Shown: positions 7,810 to 15,090 of the stretch, piece by piece
Numbering within the stretch: the first letter of the stretch is position 1
Layout: each line of letters begins with the position of its first letter
Assembly: GCA_944383645.1 (NCBI GenBank)
Contig: CALWQJ010000006.1
Span: 1-38,512, forward strand
Length of the DNA stretch: 38,512 nt
Reading direction: 5' to 3'
Source of the DNA: an uncultured Merdimonas sp.
GTDB taxonomy: Bacteria > Bacillota > Clostridia > Lachnospirales > Lachnospiraceae
Translations under genes and position numbers: made by a program
The notes under the pieces: model-generated
The model's database searches: none
Told to the model about the DNA's origin: nothing
Seen by the model: the letters and a program-made list of their open reading frames with translations, nothing else

Positions 7810-8322
7810 TCAGAGATACTGAACCGTCTCGGAAAGCTCCTTGCGGCTGCTGTGCGGAGGCAATGGAGCCGCTCCCTCCGCCGGATAGCCCAGATCCATC
7901 AGCATCAGAACCTCCTCGTTTTCCGGAAGGCCGAACTCCCTTGCCGCTTCCTCCGGATCAAATTTGTTGAGCCAGCAGCTTTCCACCCCGGCGTTTTTCG
8001 CCGCCAGCAGCATGTGGGTCGCTACGATCGCGGCGTCCTCGATCCCGGAATCACGCTTCCCGCCCGGATAGACGAACACGTTCTCCCTGTCAAAGGCCAC
8101 CAGCAGCACGGTGCCAGCGTTGTAGCGGCAGGGAGTAATTCTGTCAATTTTCGCAAGCCCCTCCTCTGACTGCACCACATACACCCTCTGCTCCTGCAGG
8201 TTTTTGGCCGTCGGAGCCAGCCGCCCTGCCTGGAGAATGGCCTCCAGCTGTTCCTTTTCTACGGCTCTTCCATCAAATTTCTTACAGGAATAGCGTTCTT
8301 TGATTACTTCGGTAAATTCCAT
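7810..8322 (-). CDS. nitroreductase family protein
   Basis: 170 aa, a short member of the FMN-dependent nitroreductase fold. These enzymes use NAD(P)H to reduce nitro compounds, quinones or other electron acceptors in the cytoplasm. The N-terminus EVIKERYSCKKFDGRAVEKEQLEAILQAGRLAPTAKN carries the Arg-Tyr-Ser and Ala-Pro-Thr-Ala-N FMN-binding features, and the C-terminal EVLMLMDLGYPAEGAAPLPPHS is typical. ATG at 8322 with AAAGGAG about 10 bases upstream. It has its own promoter at 8347-8375 after the cotJC stop, so it need not be sporulation-controlled. The substrate is unknown. Confidence 0.88.
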   Translation of the reverse strand: MEFTEVIKERYSCKKFDGRAVEKEQLEAILQAGRLAPTAKNLQEQRVYVVQSEEGLAKIDRITPCRYNAGTVLLVAFDRENVFVYPGGKRDSGIEDAAIVATHMLLAAKNAGVESCWLNKFDPEEAAREFGLPENEEVLMLMDLGYPAEGAAPLPPHSSRKELSETVQYL

Positions 8323-8346
8323 AAAGCATCCGCTCCTTTCGCGGAT

Positions 8347-8375
8347 ATTTTATCAGAAAATTTTCACCGTTTCAA
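8347..8375 (-). promoter_or_regulatory. sigma-A-type promoter for the nitroreductase gene
   Basis: On the minus strand TTGAAA (8375-8370), 17-bp spacer, TAAAAT (8352-8347). Confidence 0.7.
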
Positions 8376-8386
8376 TAGATTGCCAG

Positions 8387-9025
8387 TTATTTTTCGCACC
8401 CTGCAGCGGCGGCAGGAGCCGCAACCATCTGCTTATCAAACTCCGGATTGAAATAATAGAAATTCTTCCTGTCCAGCGTTTCCTTCGTCTTCTCCAGGGC
8501 TTCACCGAATCTCTGGAAGTGTACGATCTCCCTGGCCCGCAGGAATTTTAAAGGCTCCCGGACCTCGGGATCCGGAATCATCCGCAGCAGGTTGTCGTAC
8601 ACCGTCCGGGCTTTTTGTTCCGCAGCCAGATCTTCCGTCAGATCCGTGACCGCGTCTCCCTTGGACTGGAATTCCTTTGCCGTAAAGGGCATGGCGGAGG
8701 CCGCCTGGGGCCAGATGCCCGCCGTGTGGTCGATATAGTAGGCGTCGAAGCCCCCAGCCTTCGCCTCCTCCACAGTCAGGTTTTTGGTGAGCTGGTAGAC
8801 CATGGAGCAGATGATTTCCATATGAGAAAGCTCCTCGGTGCCGATGTCCGTAAGGAGGCCGCCGACCGCCTTCACCGGCATGGTGTACCGCTGGGACAGA
8901 TAGCGCATGGACGCCGAGAGCTCACCGTCGGGACCGCCGTACTGACTGATGATGAGCTGGGCCGTCTTGGGGCAGGTTTTCGTAATTTTTACCGGATACT
9001 GAAGCCGTTTTTCATAGATCCACAT
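8387..9025 (-). CDS. cotJC: spore coat protein CotJC (manganese catalase-like)
   Basis: 212 aa, starting MWIYEKRLQYPVKI, the standard CotJC start. The protein belongs to the manganese catalase family of four-helix-bundle di-metal proteins and is deposited in the inner spore coat. Metal ligand candidates are in GTEELSHMEIICSMV (E, E, H) and in REIVHFQRFGEAL (E, H), with a further E in EDLAAEQKA. Its ATG shares one base with the stop of the upstream cotJA-cotJB gene (TGATG), so translation is probably coupled. An in-frame extension to 9076 only reads back into the upstream gene and is not needed. Whether it has catalase activity is not visible. Confidence 0.9.
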   Translation of the reverse strand: MWIYEKRLQYPVKITKTCPKTAQLIISQYGGPDGELSASMRYLSQRYTMPVKAVGGLLTDIGTEELSHMEIICSMVYQLTKNLTVEEAKAGGFDAYYIDHTAGIWPQAASAMPFTAKEFQSKGDAVTDLTEDLAAEQKARTVYDNLLRMIPDPEVREPLKFLRAREIVHFQRFGEALEKTKETLDRKNFYYFNPEFDKQMVAAPAAAAGCEK

Positions 9026-9483
9026 CAGACGCACGCTCCTTCCCAGGGGGCCGGTCCCTTTTCCCAGCAAAAGCACTGGCGCTCCGGCTCCTCCTCATAG
9101 ATTCCCGCCAGGCAGTCAAAGGTCAGCGGATAAAAGGAAACCGCGAATTCCTTCAAAAGCTGTTTTCTCTGTTTCAAGGCCTTCTTAAGCTCCGAAAGGC
9201 CTTCCGGATCCTCCGGGTGGGTGTCCAGATAAAGCCTCAGATCATCCAGGTAAAAGCTGACCTCCTGAATTTTTCCAAGCAGCTCCTCCCGCTCCCTCTG
9301 CTTCGGATCCTTCCCGGCTTCCCCGGCGGGCACCACCGGAATCGCCAGATCCTCCGCCGCGAAAAAGGGCAGGTTCAAATCTTTAAATATGGTTCCCGTC
9401 TTCAGAGCCTGCTTTGGATCGTAAAGCTCTCCCCAGCTTTGCGCCGAAACGGAGGCCATAGCCAGATGTTCTCTTTCTGTCAT
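9025..9483 (-). CDS. CotJA-CotJB fusion, spore coat protein
   Basis: 152 aa from the ATG at 9483 (GGGAG 13 bases upstream). Residues about 1-45 match CotJA (LAMASV..QSWGELYDPKQALKTGTIFKDLNLPFF), and residues about 65-152 match CotJB (LLGKIQEVSFYLDDLRLYLDTHPEDPE...KEFAVSFYPLTFDCLAG, ending in a CxCW..GPAPWEGAC tail). A linker rich in Pro, Gly and Lys joins them. In Bacillus and most Clostridia these are two separate genes ahead of cotJC. Here they form one uninterrupted frame, directly coupled to cotJC. A CATACTAAT sequence on the minus strand at 9576-9568 could be a sporulation-sigma -10, but no matching -35 is seen. Confidence 0.85.
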   Translation of the reverse strand: MTEREHLAMASVSAQSWGELYDPKQALKTGTIFKDLNLPFFAAEDLAIPVVPAGEAGKDPKQREREELLGKIQEVSFYLDDLRLYLDTHPEDPEGLSELKKALKQRKQLLKEFAVSFYPLTFDCLAGIYEEEPERQCFCWEKGPAPWEGACV

Positions 9484-9550
9484 AGTAAGCCAACACTCCC
9501 TTCTTATAGGTTGCCTGAGCGCGGCCCGTTTAAAAGCCTTCAAAAAAAGC

Positions 9551-9596
9551 AAAAAACCGGCCGCGGAATTAGTATGTCCCGCAGACGGCTCTTTTT
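9551..9596 (-). terminator. intrinsic terminator after the rlmH operon
   Basis: Arms 9579-9588 and 9557-9566 form a 10-bp stem with one mismatch and one G-U pair on the minus strand, followed by a T6 run (9556-9551). The plus strand also has TCTTTTT (9590-9596) after the hairpin, but its stem has two mismatches. Confidence 0.6.
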
Positions 9597-9632
9597 ATAA
9601 GGGAGCTTCTGGCTTCCATTCCAGAAATTAAA

Positions 9633-9908
9633 TTATTCCTTCGCATATTCACGAAGCTTCTGAAGAAAATATGCTGCCTGTTCAAAATCCTTTTTATGAA
9701 CATAAATTTTATATTCGTAAGAATAGTCCGGATTGATCCCAAAGCTTCCAACCCGGCCCCTTGCGCTGCCAAACAGGGGCGCCGACTGAAGATTTGTAAT
9801 TGTTACTTTGTAGTCAATAAGATTCTGAGAAAGAAGATCTCTCACTTCCGACTGCCGCTTCATTTCCATCGTCACAATCAGTTCTTTTCTGTTAAATGGC
9901 GTTATCAT
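9633..9908 (-). CDS. small conserved hypothetical protein downstream of rlmH
   Basis: 91 aa. No family is recognised with confidence. The pattern of an N-terminal strand (RKELIVTMEM), a helix (RQSEVRDLLSQNLIDYKV), a Gly/Arg-rich loop (GSARGRVGSFGINPDYSY) and a final strand-helix (YEYKIYVHKKDFEQAAYFLQKLREYA) resembles the small GlnB-like ferredoxin-fold proteins grouped near DUF2007; this is a fold guess only. The ATG at 9908 has only a weak purine-rich site upstream. It follows rlmH by 34 bases on the same strand and precedes a terminator, so it is the last gene of that operon. Confidence 0.6.
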   Translation of the reverse strand: MITPFNRKELIVTMEMKRQSEVRDLLSQNLIDYKVTITNLQSAPLFGSARGRVGSFGINPDYSYEYKIYVHKKDFEQAAYFLQKLREYAKE

Positions 9909-9942
9909 ACACTACATCACACCCAAATGCGGCAAGAAGCGC

Positions 9943-10422
9943 TTACTTGTGATACGGCTCATGCTTCATGATCCGGAAGCTCCGATAGATCTGCTCCAGC
10001 AGAATCACCCGCATCAGCTGATGGGGGAAGGTCATTCTGGAAAAGCTCAGCGCATAGTCCGCCCGCTTCAGGACGGCTGGGGAAAGGCCCAGGGAGCCGC
10101 CGATGACGAAGACAATGTGGCTTACGCCCCCTGTGCCCAGAGCCTCGATTTTCTGGGAAAGCTCCACGGAATCCAGCATCCTTCCCTCGATGGCCAGGGC
10201 GATCACATAGGCGTCGTCCCGGATGGCTTTCAGAATCCGGCCGCCCTCCCGCTCCCGGATGGCGGCTTCTTCCGCCGGACTGGCCCCCTCCGGCGTCTTC
10301 TCGTCTGCCAGCTCCACGATCTCCAGTTTACAGTAACGGCTCAGACGCTTTTCATACTCCCGGATGGCCTCGGTCAGATATTTTTCTTTGATTTTTCCTA
10401 CGGTAACACAGGTGATTTTCAT
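9943..10422 (-). CDS. rlmH: 23S rRNA (pseudouridine-1915 N3) methyltransferase RlmH
   Basis: 159 aa, the exact usual length. It is a SPOUT-class methyltransferase that uses S-adenosylmethionine to methylate pseudouridine 1915 in helix 69 of 23S rRNA on assembled ribosomes. The start MKITCVTVGKIKEKYLTEAIREYEKRLSRYC and the SAM-knot region HIVFVIGGSLGLSPAVLKRADYALSFSRMTFPHQLMRVILLEQIYRSFRI, ending in HEPYHK, are diagnostic. The ATG at 10422 has AAAGGAG about 5 bases upstream; the frame extends to 10473 without a ribosome site. It lies between an MBL-fold hydrolase and a small conserved gene. Confidence 0.96.
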   Translation of the reverse strand: MKITCVTVGKIKEKYLTEAIREYEKRLSRYCKLEIVELADEKTPEGASPAEEAAIREREGGRILKAIRDDAYVIALAIEGRMLDSVELSQKIEALGTGGVSHIVFVIGGSLGLSPAVLKRADYALSFSRMTFPHQLMRVILLEQIYRSFRIMKHEPYHK

Positions 10423-10462
10423 GCTGCTCCTTTGCTGCGGCCCATTCTTTTTGTCTGCTCTG

Positions 10463-11263
10463 CTACAGCTCAATCACGTCCATATCTTCCGGAATCCAGA
10501 GGCTTCCGTGGAAATATTTTTCTCCCTCCGCCCGGTACAGCTCCTGGCGGTGGGCGATATTCTTATCCTCCGTATGGTACAGGAGCAGATTTTTTACGCC
10601 CAGCTTTTCCGCAAGCTCGCAGGCGTCCTTCACGGTAGAGTGGTGCTTCTCATAGGGATGGAAAATGTCTGCCTGGCCGTCCAGGCAGAAGGCCTCGTGG
10701 AGCAGCCAGTCGCTGCCCTTCGCGTAGCTTTCCTCCCGCTCATTGTAGGGCTCGTCGCCGCAGCAGGTGAGGCGGCGTCCGTCTCCCAGATCCAGCATGT
10801 AGCCGTACTGCTTTGCCTTCGTGGAGCCGATATCAAAAAAGGTATACGTATGGTCCAGGATGGTTTTCTTTTCTCCATCCTCCACCGCCACCAGATGAAC
10901 CCGTTTTCCGATCTGCTTGATCTCTTTTTTGTTCAGCAGCATTTCCGCCAGCGTCTGTATCATTTCCGAGAGCTCCTTGTGGGCGTAGATATACGCCTCG
11001 CCCTCGTAGTTTCCACGGTTCATATCCTGGCAGATGACGCGCAGCATCCAGATGATCCCAAGCAGGTGGTCGATATGCTTATGGGTCACGATAATATGGT
11101 GAATGCTGTCCGCGTCGATGCCTGCCTGCTTCAGCCGGCTTAAAATCATGCTGCCGCCGCCTCCGTCCACCAGAAGCGGTCCCTCCTCGCTGCTCAGCAC
11201 ATAGCAGGTATTGTAGCACTCCGTCACCTGTGCGTTTCCGGTTCCCAGTATGGTAAGCTTCAT
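10463..11263 (-). CDS. MBL-fold metallo-hydrolase, RNase Z-like
   Basis: 266 aa from the ATG at 11263 (AAAGGAG about 12 bases upstream). The metallo-beta-lactamase zinc motif appears as VTHKHIDHLLG near residue 65, preceded by the strand LLVDGGGGSMILSRL. Further metal ligands are likely His in LLHEAFC and in LLLYHTED. The start MKLTILGTGNAQVTECYNTCYVL is typical of RNase Z/arylsulfatase-like members that act on phosphodiester or sulfate ester substrates. It is shorter than typical tRNase Z and lacks an obvious exosite arm, so a tRNA-processing role is uncertain. It heads the operon with rlmH. Confidence 0.85.
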   Translation of the reverse strand: MKLTILGTGNAQVTECYNTCYVLSSEEGPLLVDGGGGSMILSRLKQAGIDADSIHHIIVTHKHIDHLLGIIWMLRVICQDMNRGNYEGEAYIYAHKELSEMIQTLAEMLLNKKEIKQIGKRVHLVAVEDGEKKTILDHTYTFFDIGSTKAKQYGYMLDLGDGRRLTCCGDEPYNEREESYAKGSDWLLHEAFCLDGQADIFHPYEKHHSTVKDACELAEKLGVKNLLLYHTEDKNIAHRQELYRAEGEKYFHGSLWIPEDMDVIEL

Positions 11264-11307
11264 CCGTCTGTGTCTCTCCTTTCGGTCCTTTTCCCATGAA
11301 AAGCGCG

Positions 11308-11343
11308 AAAGGAGCACCACAAATCTTCCTGCAGCGCTCCTTT
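11308..11343 (-). terminator. hairpin after nfnB, probable terminator
   Basis: On the minus strand AAAGGAGCGC (11343-11334) pairs with GTGCTCCTTT (11317-11308), one G-U pair, with a 16-base loop. The tail CGCGCTTTTC is only weakly T-rich. Confidence 0.45.
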
Positions 11344-11375
11344 ATCACACTTATCGAAATTTCTTTCGTCGTATA

Positions 11376-12764
11376 TTATTTCTGGCTCAGATACTCATGG
11401 ATTCCTCTGGCGGCATCCTTGCCTGCACCCATAGCCAGGATAACGGTGGCCGCTCCGGTCACAGCGTCTCCGCCGGCGAATACGCCCGGCTTGGAGGTCG
11501 CTCCTACATCCTCAGTCGCCACGATGCACTTTCTGCGGTCTACCTCCAGTCCCTTGGTGGTAGAAGAGATCAGCGGGTTCGGAGAGGTTCCCAGAGACAT
11601 GATAACCATATCCACTTCCATGTCAAACTCGGATCCCGGCACCTCTACGGGGCGTCTTCTTCCGGAAGCGTCCGGCTCGCCCAGCTCCATGCGGATGCAG
11701 CGGATGCCGTTCACCCAGCCGTCCTCGCCTACCAGGATCTCCACCGGATTGGTCAGAAGGTCGAAGATGATACCTTCCTCCTTCGCGTGGTGAACCTCCT
11801 CCACACGGGCAGGAAGCTCTTCCTCGGAACGGCGGTATACGATATGTACCTCGGCGCCGAAACGGAGAGCGGTACGGGCCGCGTCCATGGCCACGTTTCC
11901 GCCGCCGACGACTGCCACCTTGTGTCCCTTCGCGATCGGGGTATCGTAATTTTCATCAAAGGACTTCATCAGGTTATTTCTGGTCAGATACTCGTTGGCG
12001 GAGAATACGCCGCAGGCGGTCTCGCCCGGGATTCCCATGAACTTCGGAAGTCCCGCGCCGGAACCGATGAATACGGCGTCAAAGCCTTCCTCCTCCATCA
12101 GCTCGTCGATGGTGACGGACTTTCCTACGATCACGTCGGTCTCAATCTTCACGCCCAGAGATTTCACATTCTCCACCTCGGGAAGCACGACGCCGTCCTT
12201 GGGAAGACGGAACTCCGGAATGCCGTATACCAGCACGCCGCCTGCCTTGTGCAGAGCCTCGAAGATGGTCACGTCATAGCCCAGCTTCGCCAGATCGCCG
12301 GCACAGGTCAGGCCTGCGGGGCCGGAACCGATGACGGCTACCTTCTTGCCGTTCTTCTCAGCGGGAGCCGCAGGCTTGATGCCCTGCTCTCTCGCCCAGT
12401 CGGCCACGAAGCGCTCCAGCTTTCCGATGGAAACCGGCTCGCCCTTGATGCCGCGGATGCAGCGTCCCTCGCACTGGCTCTCCTGGGGACATACACGTCC
12501 GCAGATAGCCGGAAGGGAGGAGGACTCGCTGATGACACCATAAGCCTTCGCGAAATCGCCTTCCTTTACCGCCTTGATAAAATCAGGAATATGGATCTGC
12601 ACCGGGCAGCCTTCCATACATTTTGCCTTCTTACAGTCCAGGCAGCGTCCGGCCTCTTCCACCGCCTCGTCTTTATTATATCCCAAGCAGACCTCGTCAA
12701 AGTTCGTCGCGCGGACCTTCGGATCCTGCTCTCTTACCGGTACTTTCTTTAATACGTCAGCCAT
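11376..12764 (-). CDS. nfnB: NADPH-side subunit of electron-bifurcating ferredoxin:NADP+ oxidoreductase (NfnB), GltD-like
   Basis: 462 aa. This family includes the glutamate synthase small subunit and NfnB. NfnAB couples NADH and reduced ferredoxin oxidation to NADP+ reduction by flavin-based electron bifurcation in the cytoplasm. Four N-terminal cysteines in AGRCLDCKKAKCMEGCPVQIHIPDF and more in CGRVCPQESQCEGRCIRG ligate [4Fe-4S] clusters. An FAD motif GSGPAGLTCAGDLAKLGYDVTIFEA (near residue 145) and an NADPH motif AVVGGGNVAMDAARTALRFG (near residue 285) follow. The adjacent NfnA-type gene makes the bifurcating complex more likely than stand-alone glutamate synthase, since no GltB is seen. 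Its ATG overlaps the nfnA stop (TAATG) and its ribosome site GGAGGTGA lies in the end of nfnA. Confidence 0.9.
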   Translation of the reverse strand: MADVLKKVPVREQDPKVRATNFDEVCLGYNKDEAVEEAGRCLDCKKAKCMEGCPVQIHIPDFIKAVKEGDFAKAYGVISESSSLPAICGRVCPQESQCEGRCIRGIKGEPVSIGKLERFVADWAREQGIKPAAPAEKNGKKVAVIGSGPAGLTCAGDLAKLGYDVTIFEALHKAGGVLVYGIPEFRLPKDGVVLPEVENVKSLGVKIETDVIVGKSVTIDELMEEEGFDAVFIGSGAGLPKFMGIPGETACGVFSANEYLTRNNLMKSFDENYDTPIAKGHKVAVVGGGNVAMDAARTALRFGAEVHIVYRRSEEELPARVEEVHHAKEEGIIFDLLTNPVEILVGEDGWVNGIRCIRMELGEPDASGRRRPVEVPGSEFDMEVDMVIMSLGTSPNPLISSTTKGLEVDRRKCIVATEDVGATSKPGVFAGGDAVTGAATVILAMGAGKDAARGIHEYLSQK

Positions 12765-13648
12765 TATTTGTCACCTCCGCAATGTCCGCATCCGCCGTGA
12801 TGCGTCTTTCCTTCCTTGTATGCCAGGAATCTGCGGCCCTCCTCGGTCTTGTACATGGCCGCACGCTTCATCGCCTGGTCGAAATCCACCTTATGGCCGT
12901 CGAACTCCGGTCCGTCCACGCAGGCGAACTTCACTTCGCCGCCCACCAGCACGCGGCAGGCTCCGCACATACCGGTTCCGTCCACCATGATCGGGTTCAT
13001 GCTGACCACGCAGGGAATGCCAAGCTTCTCTGTGGTCAGGCAGGCGAATTTCATCATAATCATCGGGCCAATGGCTACGCAGAGGTCATACTGATGGCCC
13101 TCGCTCACCAGCTTCTCCAGCATGGCGGTACCCACTCCGTGGAAGCCGTAGCTGCCGTCATCCGTACACAGGTACAGATTTCCTACGCTTTTGAGCTCTT
13201 CCTCCAGGATCAGCAGGTCTTTGGTACGGGCGCCGACGATGATGTCGCACTCTACGCCATGATCATGCAGCCATTTCGCCTGGGGATATACGGGAGCCGT
13301 TCCCACGCCGCCGGCGATGAAAACCACTTTTTTCTTCTTGACCTCTTCGAAATCATCCGTCACCAGCTCGGACGGCTTTCCAAGCGGTCCCACAAAATCA
13401 AGGATATAGTCCCCTTCCTTCAGATCCACCAGCTTCGTGGTAGACACGCCGATGGGCTGGAACACGATCGTCACCGTTCCCGCCTCCCGGTCGTAATCGC
13501 AGATGGTCAGCGGAATGCGCTCCGCTGTCTCGTCCAGCCTTACGATAATAAACTGTCCCGGCTCGCAGGCTTTCGCCACTCTGGGAGCCTCGACGACCTT
13601 CATGTAAACACTTGCAGAGAGCTGCTCTGCCTTTACAATCTTGAACAT
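12764..13648 (-). CDS. nfnA: NADH-side subunit of electron-bifurcating ferredoxin:NADP+ oxidoreductase (NfnA), PyrK-like
   Basis: 294 aa of the sulfide/dihydroorotate dehydrogenase-like FAD/NAD-binding family. It carries FAD, NADH and a [2Fe-2S] cluster in the NfnAB complex. FAD contacts are in PLTICDYDREAGTVTIVFQ; the NAD motif is KKVVFIAGGVGTAPVYPQAKWL; the cluster cysteines are in GTGMCGACRVLVGGEVKFACVDGPEFDGH. The extreme C-terminus THHGGCGHCGGDK adds an extra His/Cys cluster not needed for the fold. ATG at 13648 has AGGAGGA about 6 bases upstream. A promoter with TTGAAA/TATTAT lies at 13731-13759, so nfnAB is an independent unit. Confidence 0.9.
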   Translation of the reverse strand: MFKIVKAEQLSASVYMKVVEAPRVAKACEPGQFIIVRLDETAERIPLTICDYDREAGTVTIVFQPIGVSTTKLVDLKEGDYILDFVGPLGKPSELVTDDFEEVKKKKVVFIAGGVGTAPVYPQAKWLHDHGVECDIIVGARTKDLLILEEELKSVGNLYLCTDDGSYGFHGVGTAMLEKLVSEGHQYDLCVAIGPMIMMKFACLTTEKLGIPCVVSMNPIMVDGTGMCGACRVLVGGEVKFACVDGPEFDGHKVDFDQAMKRAAMYKTEEGRRFLAYKEGKTHHGGCGHCGGDK

Positions 13649-13730
13649 AAGCTTCCTCCTGGAGTATAGTCTTAAGCGGGCTCCTTCCCGCCTTACAGCC
13701 GCCTCTCACAGACGACTGCTCATCTTTAAT

Positions 13731-13759
13731 ATAATAATCCAATCCCGGCCAGATTTCAA
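13731..13759 (-). promoter_or_regulatory. sigma-A-type promoter for nfnAB
   Basis: On the minus strand TTGAAA (13759-13754), 17-bp spacer, TATTAT (13736-13731). It would give a leader of about 75 nt containing a small GC-rich hairpin. Confidence 0.65.
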
Positions 13760-13771
13760 CTGGTTTATGTA

Positions 13772-14074
13772 TTAATATTCATAATCAAAGCAGGCGCGGT
13801 CGCAGGCAGCGGGCTTGATGACCTCATTTGCCACAGCCACATGAAGCGGGTGCACCTGATAGCCTTCCAGATCCTCCGCCGTCTCCAGATCAGATACCAG
13901 CAGCAGCTCTCTGCTGCTTCCCGGCAGACGGTTCAGCTTCATCTCAGCAAAGACAAGCCCCGGAATCTGCCCCACCAGAGCCTTCAGCCTTGCGTCTGCC
14001 TCCTTCGCCATCACTTCCTTCTTCTCCTCCGGGAAATCCTCCCGAAAGTTCCACATTACAAGATGCTTTACCAT
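13772..14074 (-). CDS. Dabb (stress-responsive alpha/beta barrel) domain protein
   Basis: 100 aa, one ferredoxin-like Dabb domain. The pattern VKHLVMWNFREDFPEEKK at the start, GLVFAEMKLNRLPGSSRELLLVSDLETAEDLEGYQVHPLHVAVANEVIKP in the middle and a closing RACFDYEY is diagnostic for the fold, which forms dimeric barrels; no reaction is known for most bacterial members. An ATG at 14083 directly abuts the GGAGG, so the ATG at 14074, nine bases after GGAGG, is the likely start. It follows the zinc-ribbon gene by 32 bases and is the last gene of the ftsK operon before the nfnA promoter. Confidence 0.85.
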   Translation of the reverse strand: MVKHLVMWNFREDFPEEKKEVMAKEADARLKALVGQIPGLVFAEMKLNRLPGSSRELLLVSDLETAEDLEGYQVHPLHVAVANEVIKPAACDRACFDYEY

Positions 14075-14106
14075 TTCCTTCATCCTCCTCTTCTTTTCTA
14101 TCCTTA

Positions 14107-15060
14107 TCAGGAATCTTCCTGAAAATCCAGCTTATACACCAGCACCAGCGGCTCGCTGACCATTCCCTTTTTATTGACTGCCACCGCGCTCAGCAGGGTC
14201 TCGCCCTCGTCCCGCAGCTCTATGGGCTTTTCGTAGCGCGTGCTGTCCGCCGTCGGCGTGGTGCCGTCCAGGGTATAATAGATACTTCCGTATTCCGCCC
14301 GCAGCTCCAGGTGGAGATAATAGCCATAGGTCCCCTCCGGCACGTCGCAGGAGGGCTTCTCTACCCGGTAGGGAAGGAGCTGCTCCCGGATCTCCGGATA
14401 GGCGCAGTCCTCTATCACCTCTTCGATCCGCTCCGTCTGCCCGGTCAGGTTCAGGATCTCCATATAATCCAGATACAGCTGTGAAAGCTGAGCATCATCT
14501 CCCCGCACAGACGCTTCCCGGTCGATGGCGTCCTCCATGCAGTCCGCCGCCAGCTCGTCGGCCCCTGTATGGGCGTAGGCCTGCGCCAGGTAAAGCAGGG
14601 GCTCGACAGCCGCTCCTTCCATCTCTGCCTGCAGCTCATCTGCCTTTTTCAGATAAGGAACCGCCTCTTCATACGCTTCCTTTTCCACCAGGGACTTTCC
14701 ACGCCTCAGCTGCCAGGAATAGCTGTTCTCCCGCGTCGTCAGCCGGTAGGTTCCGACAAAGGCAGCGAAGCACAGCAGAAGGCCGCCAAGAAGCAGACAC
14801 CATTTCAGGGAAAATACGGCTCTGCGCTTCTCCGGTTCCGTCTGCTCCGGAAAAACTCTCTGTTTTCCCTGCTTTTTCCACTCCTCCGGATTTTTTGTCT
14901 TTTTTCCGGAAGGGGAAAACGTCTTCTCCGCCGGCTCCTCCCGGCCAATCAGAAGCTCGTCCAGCGGATCATAGTCCGGAACAATCTGGATCTCCTGTCC
15001 GCAGCTTTCACAGTAAAGCTGTCCTGTTTTCAGTTCTTTTCCGCAGTTTGGACATTTCAT
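14107..15060 (-). CDS. zinc-ribbon, single-pass membrane protein with TPR-like and chitobiase-type C-terminal domains
   Basis: 317 aa. Order of parts: an N-terminal zinc ribbon (MKCPNCGKELKTGQLYCESCGQEI, two CxxC knuckles), an acidic/basic linker, one membrane segment at about residues 87-106 (WCLLLGGLLLCFAAFVGTY), helical TPR-like repeats (about 115-220; GKSLVEKEAYEEAVPYLKKADEL and later copies), and a beta-sandwich segment (about 235-310; YGSIYYTLDGTTPT..STRYEKPIEL) of the chitobiase/beta-hexosaminidase C-terminal type, often found in surface proteins. The ribbon would face the cytoplasm and the rest the outside. It begins 30 bases after ftsK. The function is unknown; envelope sensing or scaffolding is a guess. 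Confidence 0.75.
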   Translation of the reverse strand: MKCPNCGKELKTGQLYCESCGQEIQIVPDYDPLDELLIGREEPAEKTFSPSGKKTKNPEEWKKQGKQRVFPEQTEPEKRRAVFSLKWCLLLGGLLLCFAAFVGTYRLTTRENSYSWQLRRGKSLVEKEAYEEAVPYLKKADELQAEMEGAAVEPLLYLAQAYAHTGADELAADCMEDAIDREASVRGDDAQLSQLYLDYMEILNLTGQTERIEEVIEDCAYPEIREQLLPYRVEKPSCDVPEGTYGYYLHLELRAEYGSIYYTLDGTTPTADSTRYEKPIELRDEGETLLSAVAVNKKGMVSEPLVLVYKLDFQEDS

Positions 15061-15090
15061 ACGGGTTCCCTCTTCTGCATTCCGGCTCCG

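Noticed and set aside
9557..9588. Sporulation promoter for cotJ in the terminator loop (CATACTAAT)
   Set aside because: The -10 is attractive but no sigma-E, -G or -K -35 stands at a proper distance, so it is not listed as a promoter.
11250..12752. 500-codon plus-strand frame over nfnB
   Set aside because: Antisense shadow of nfnB. No domain pattern and no ribosome site.
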